DNA from: Acetofilamentum sp.
GTDB lineage: Bacteria > Bacteroidota > Bacteroidia > Bacteroidales > JAADGE01
Direction: 5' to 3'
DNA length: 9,378 nucleotides
Assembly: GCA_020720705.1 (NCBI GenBank)
Contig: DYOJ01000074.1
Location: 1 to 9,378 of the forward strand
In this document: positions 6,343 to 9,378 of the stretch, in pieces
How the letters are laid out: each line of letters opens with the position of its first letter
Position numbering within the stretch: the first letter of the stretch is position 1
The notes under the pieces: model-generated
What the model was told of the DNA's origin: nothing
The model's input: only the letters and a program-made list of their open reading frames with translations
Database searches by the model: none
Position numbers and translations under genes: made by a program

Positions 6343-7718
6343 TTATCCAAAAAGAACTTATCCAAAAATACAACGTACCTGTGCCGAGATATACAAGCTA
6401 TCCGACTGCAAATCATTTTGTTGAACTAACGAATGTGAACTCAGGTTTGAATTTGATAAGCGATTCAAATTCTCAAACGCCTACACAGATTGCAATCTAT
6501 ATTCACATTCCGTTTTGTGCAAAAATTTGTCATTATTGCGGATGCAATGCTTTGCCTTTAGGGAGAGGCAGTAAAGTGAAACCCTATTTGGACGCTCTCA
6601 AAATTGAAATCATAAAAGTAGCTGAAATACTGGATAAATCACGAATAGTCAGTCAGATACATTACGGAGGAGGAACGCCGAATTCAGTTCCGTCTGCCGA
6701 TATTCGTTCCTTAAACGAACTGATTTTTTCTATTTTCAAGGTCTCCGAACATGCCGAAATTGCAATCGAATGTAATCCCGCACATTTAGATTATCAATAT
6801 CTTGACGAATTGATTGATGCCGGTTTTAATAGAATCAGTCTTGGTATTCAGGATTTTGACCCGAATATTCTGCGAACAGTGAATCGAGATGTCTCCAAGA
6901 TTCCGATTGCAGATTTGATGATGTATATTCGTGAACAATCAAAAACTTGTTCTGTTAATTTGGATTTTATCTACGGTCTGCCCGGACAAACAGTCGAATC
7001 CTTTGCCCACACAATCTCACAAGCTATCATTTTACGCCCTGATAGGCTTGTTACATTTTCTTATGCGCATGTACCTTGGGCAAAAAAACATCAGCTTGTT
7101 CTCGAAAAATATAATTTACCCGATGCTGACACGAAAACGCAAATGTTTCTTGCCGGTCGCAAAATCCTGACCCATGCAGGCTACAAACAAATCGGATTTG
7201 ACCATTTTGTTTTGCCTTCCGACGATTTGTATAAATCCCTCGAATCTTGTGAGTTACACCGAAATTTCCAAGGTTATTGCACTCGTAAAACCACCGGGCA
7301 AGTCTATGCATTCGGCGTATCTGCAATCAGCCAATTGCACAAGGGTTTTTTGCAAAACACAACTAATACGGACAACTATATTCAAAAAATTACCCAAGAT
7401 GAATTTGCTTACGATAAATGGCTTTTAATATCTGAAAACCAATTTGTTATAGGAAATGTTATTTCCGATTTGATGTGTAATTTTAAATTAAATTGGTCTG
7501 ATTCGGCAGTAAAAATCGGTTCATCCGTAAAACATATCTTAAATACAATTCGATTTGATAAACAAGAACTTGAAGCTTTCTCACGAGATGGTTTACTCAA
7601 TTTCGATGACAAAGGTTTAGAGCTTACCGAACTCGGAACTTTTTTTGTCAGAATTGTGGCAGCCTCGCTCGACCCGGAGTATTCCCAAAATCCCGGCACA
7701 TATTCAAAAGGAATCTAA
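6339..7718 (+). CDS. hemN: Oxygen-independent coproporphyrinogen III dehydrogenase (radical SAM)
   Basis: Converts coproporphyrinogen III to protoporphyrinogen IX by two radical decarboxylations without oxygen, in the cytoplasm. The 459 residues are almost the length of E. coli HemN (457). The cluster motif CX3CX2CXC is present (Cys60, 64, 67, 69) after Tyr54 and HIPF. Other family features are PRYTSYPTA (16-24), HYGGGTPN (108-115), Glu144 in IECNP, QDF (171-173), IYGLPGQT (211-218), SYAHVPW (241-247) and the second-SAM-site residues Phe310-Gln311 in LHRNFQGY plus Ile330 in GVSAI. Compared from memory, these match E. coli Tyr56, Cys62/66/69, Glu145, Phe310, Gln311 and Ile329, favouring true HemN over HemW or ChuW/HutW. 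One oddity: the IRR-VI segment before the LMCN motif reads VIGNVI. The ATGA overlap with the permease stop indicates coupled translation in an uptake operon, which is an unusual place for hemN. Confidence 0.9.
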   Translation: MIIQKELIQKYNVPVPRYTSYPTANHFVELTNVNSGLNLISDSNSQTPTQIAIYIHIPFCAKICHYCGCNALPLGRGSKVKPYLDALKIEIIKVAEILDKSRIVSQIHYGGGTPNSVPSADIRSLNELIFSIFKVSEHAEIAIECNPAHLDYQYLDELIDAGFNRISLGIQDFDPNILRTVNRDVSKIPIADLMMYIREQSKTCSVNLDFIYGLPGQTVESFAHTISQAIILRPDRLVTFSYAHVPWAKKHQLVLEKYNLPDADTKTQMFLAGRKILTHAGYKQIGFDHFVLPSDDLYKSLESCELHRNFQGYCTRKTTGQVYAFGVSAISQLHKGFLQNTTNTDNYIQKITQDEFAYDKWLLISENQFVIGNVISDLMCNFKLNWSDSAVKIGSSVKHILNTIRFDKQELEAFSRDGLLNFDDKGLELTELGTFFVRIVAASLDPEYSQNPGTYSKGI

Positions 7719-7899
7719 ATTTATTTCAAATTTGAACAAGTCTATTTTTTTACATTAACAAAAAATGAAAATTATATTTGCAATCGTTTGAAATCACTTT
7801 TTTTTAATAAAACATAAAATTATTTGCAACTATTTGATAAAAACACATCAATATTGAAAAATTAAGCAAATTATTGTTCAATATCTAAAAATTTGGTTT
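7719..7899. other. AT-rich intergenic region between hemN and the deacetylase
   Basis: It holds a perfect 12-bp palindrome TTCAAATTTGAA (7725-7736) just after the hemN stop, followed by a run of seven T at 7744-7750. The palindrome could fold only a 4-bp stem, so this is a poor terminator candidate. TATATTTG at 7773-7780 matches the Bacteroidetes -7 form for rightward transcription but has no good -33 partner and would leave a leader of over 100 nt. No coding frame was seen. Confidence 0.4.
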
Positions 7900-8544
7900 G
7901 TGAAATATCGAAAATTGGCACACTTGTTGGTGCAGCCTCCACAAATTATCCAACGTTTTTTTGACGATTATTCGTGGACAATTAATACGGATTTGAATGA
8001 AATCTATCTTACTTTCGATGATGGTCCGATTCCTGAACTTACCCCAAATGTCCTTAATCTATTGCAACTTTACAATGCGCAAGCTACGTTTTTTTGTGTC
8101 GGAGACAATGTGCGTAAACATCCCGCAGTTTACGAGAAAATCATAGACGCTAAACATGCCGTAGGAAATCATACGTATTCGCATTTCAACGGATTTAAAA
8201 AAACAACTTCGGAATATATTGACGATGTTTACAAAGCTGCAAAACTAATTGACAGCAAATTATTCAGACCTCCGTACGGAAAATTAAAAAACACTCAACT
8301 TCAAGCATTGTTGCCTGATTTTAAAGTAGTTTTGTGGGATGTTTTAACCTATGACTTTGACAAAACAATCAGTCCGGAGTCTTGCTTCGATAATGTACGA
8401 AAGTTTGCTCGTAACGGCTCAATTATCGTTTTCCATGACAATTTAAAGGCTCAAAAAAACATGCTTTTTGCCCTCAACCTTACCTTAAGTTATTTCTCGG
8501 AAAAAGGATACTCCTTCAAGAAATTGGACGATAAGTTACTGTAA
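7900..8544 (+). CDS. NodB-domain polysaccharide deacetylase
   Basis: Carbohydrate esterase family 4 protein that removes N- or O-acetyl groups from a polysaccharide, with a metal-dependent mechanism. At 214 residues it is little more than the NodB domain. All five motifs are present: TFDDGP (38-43, Asp40 base and Asp41 metal ligand), HTYSH (91-95, metal ligands His91 and His95), RPPYG (123-127), WD in VVLWDVLTYD (143-152) and the histidine motif VFHD (177-180). No signal peptide or membrane helix is clear, so export is uncertain; many short Bacteroidota homologues look like this. The start is GTG. No ATG is in frame nearby, and the upstream frame has no better start. A later GTG at codon 11 is possible. 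It is separated from hemN by 181 bp and is probably a separate transcript. Its 3' end overlaps the opposing nucleotidyltransferase gene. The natural substrate (peptidoglycan, chitin-like or surface glycan) is unknown. Confidence 0.9.
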   Translation: MKYRKLAHLLVQPPQIIQRFFDDYSWTINTDLNEIYLTFDDGPIPELTPNVLNLLQLYNAQATFFCVGDNVRKHPAVYEKIIDAKHAVGNHTYSHFNGFKKTTSEYIDDVYKAAKLIDSKLFRPPYGKLKNTQLQALLPDFKVVLWDVLTYDFDKTISPESCFDNVRKFARNGSIIVFHDNLKAQKNMLFALNLTLSYFSEKGYSFKKLDDKLL

Positions 8545-9125
8545 GCCAGATATTCTAAATATTCTCTTTTCGTATTCAAATTTAGTAAAACTTGTGAAGT
8601 GTTTACGGCGATTCTCGCACTTGTAAATCGTTCAAAATAGTGTCGTAAATGACAATTATGTTCATGTGTATGTCTTAAATCGGTCAAAATTTCCTCAGAG
8701 ACCAAAATCGGATGACCTCCTGTGTTTTCGAATACCGGTATAATTCGTTGCGCTCTTTGGCAATTTGACAAAAGTTGTTCTAACACTTCTGTCGGAACAA
8801 ACGGATTGTCAATATTATGCACAAAAGTCGGATGAATTTCGTTCAGAGCACACGCACCGATTTTAAGAGAATAAAATTTTTCAGAGTCCGAAAATTTGTT
8901 CACAATTCGGCGAACCTGTGTCGGAAATTGTGCTTTGAGTTTGTCCAATATTTCAAAACCGTAATCATTTGAAACTAATATGATTTCTCGACAGCCAAAC
9001 TTTTGGTATTTGCACACAAGCTCTTCTGCAAAAGTACGACCCGAGCGTGCATATAGCGCCAATTTTGGATAGAACATACGTTCGGATTTTCCGGCGGCAA
9101 GAATTATAGCGGAATAATTTTGCAT
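8490..9125 (-). CDS. MobA/MocA-like nucleotidyltransferase (NTP_transf_3 type)
   Basis: Predicted cytoplasmic nucleotidyltransferase of 211 residues with a Rossmann-like GT-A fold. The nucleotide-binding signature is IILAAGKSERM (7-17) followed by PKL (20-22). The metal-binding aspartate is Asp106 in NIDNPFV. GGHPILVSEEI (136-146), HLRHYF (159-164) and NLNTKREY (182-189) match the late MocA/MobA motifs GHP, LR and the DiDTpeDY position. The family transfers CMP or GMP to molybdopterin or makes NDP-sugars or NDP-alcohols. No molybdoenzyme, XdhC or moa/moe gene is in the window, so the acceptor cannot be named. YPKLAL replaces the commoner G-PK-LL form, and the usual aspartates in the late DiDTpeDY motif are Asn/Lys-rich here, so the protein is somewhat divergent. 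The start is ATG at 9125. The C-terminal 17 codons and stop overlap the deacetylase gene on the opposite strand. Confidence 0.82.
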   Translation of the reverse strand: MQNYSAIILAAGKSERMFYPKLALYARSGRTFAEELVCKYQKFGCREIILVSNDYGFEILDKLKAQFPTQVRRIVNKFSDSEKFYSLKIGACALNEIHPTFVHNIDNPFVPTEVLEQLLSNCQRAQRIIPVFENTGGHPILVSEEILTDLRHTHEHNCHLRHYFERFTSARIAVNTSQVLLNLNTKREYLEYLAYSNLSSNFLKEYPFSEK

Positions 9126-9378
9126 TTTTATAACTATTATGAAAACCCAAACAAAGGTAATTGTTTTTTAATGAATGATAAGTGTAGGCTACTTATAATT
9201 TATATATTTGTTGCTTTTTTTTGGGATAATTTGTTGATATTTAAATTTTTACGCAAAAAACGCTATTTTATTTCTCCTTACAAATAATTCTTGTTAAATA
9301 GTAAAAATACGAACATATTTAATTTATTTAATGTAAAAGTAATACGACCTGAGCAAAATTCAGTTATTTTTGCATCAA
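9126..9378. other. AT-rich intergenic end, no gene seen
   Basis: Upstream region of the leftward nucleotidyltransferase gene, running to the window edge. Besides the minus-strand -7 candidate, rightward TAnnTTTG matches occur at 9203-9210 and 9365-9372. Neither has a -33 partner, though the last could serve a gene beyond the window. A weak 6-bp inverted repeat (GCAAAA/TTTTGC, 9-base loop) overlaps the final match. No coding frame or RNA gene was recognised. Confidence 0.4.
9152..9159 (-). promoter_or_regulatory. Candidate -7 element for the nucleotidyltransferase gene
   Basis: On the minus strand this reads TACCTTTG, a perfect TAnnTTTG match 26 bases upstream of the ATG, which would give a leader of roughly 20 nt. 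No TTG lies at the right distance upstream, so the promoter call rests on one element. Confidence 0.35.

Noticed and set aside
6339..7718. Haem-degrading ChuW/HutW-type radical SAM enzyme
   Set aside because: The protein aligns with E. coli HemN along its whole length as remembered, including Phe310-Gln311 and LHRNFQGY, so HemN is the better call. The context made the alternative worth weighing.
7725..7750. Terminator after hemN
   Set aside because: The palindrome TTCAAATTTGAA has no loop spacer, so at most a 4-bp AT-rich stem forms; the T-run begins seven bases later.
7900..9125. Deacetylase and nucleotidyltransferase as part of the acquisition locus
   Set aside because: They are separated from hemN by 181 bp, convergent with each other, and have no functional link to iron or porphyrin handling.

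Overview
The window reads as chromosomal DNA from a member of the Bacteroidota, probably one able to grow without oxygen. The base composition is AT-rich. Start sites lack Shine-Dalgarno sequences and sit behind A-rich leaders. There are matches to the Bacteroidetes promoter form (TTG, 19 nt, TAnnTTTG), a lipoprotein with an acidic segment after its cysteine, and an oxygen-independent haem enzyme. The genus cannot be told from this sequence. No rRNA, tRNA, CRISPR array, insertion sequence or integrase was seen.

Layout. (1) 197-2827, minus strand: a two-gene unit, a lipoprotein Fes-like esterase followed 6 bp later by a class-3 aldehyde dehydrogenase. (2) 2828-3045: a divergent control region with a good Bacteroidetes-type promoter for the rightward genes, a possible -7 element for the leftward genes, and two perfect copies of the palindrome TTACGTAA. 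(3) 3046-7718, plus strand: a tightly packed three-gene operon, a TonB-dependent outer-membrane receptor, an AmpG/RhtX/FptX-like inner-membrane MFS permease (12 bp gap, TTG start) and HemN (ATGA overlap). (4) 7900-8544, plus strand: a NodB-type polysaccharide deacetylase. (5) 8490-9125, minus strand: a MobA/MocA-like nucleotidyltransferase whose 3' end overlaps the deacetylase by 55 bp, tail to tail. The ends (1-196, 9126-9378) are AT-rich and non-coding as far as can be seen.

How the genes may work together. The two divergent units look like one acquisition locus. The receptor would bring a chelate or tetrapyrrole across the outer membrane, the lipoprotein esterase could cleave an ester-type ligand outside the cytoplasm, and the permease would carry the ligand or its fragment into the cytoplasm. 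The third operon gene is a complete HemN (coproporphyrinogen III dehydrogenase) instead of a reductase or Fe-chelate hydrolase. This suggests either that iron capture is tied to haem synthesis, or that the imported compound is itself a porphyrin precursor that HemN can use. The gene identities are well supported; the joint function is inference. The deacetylase and nucleotidyltransferase at the right end appear unrelated to this locus.
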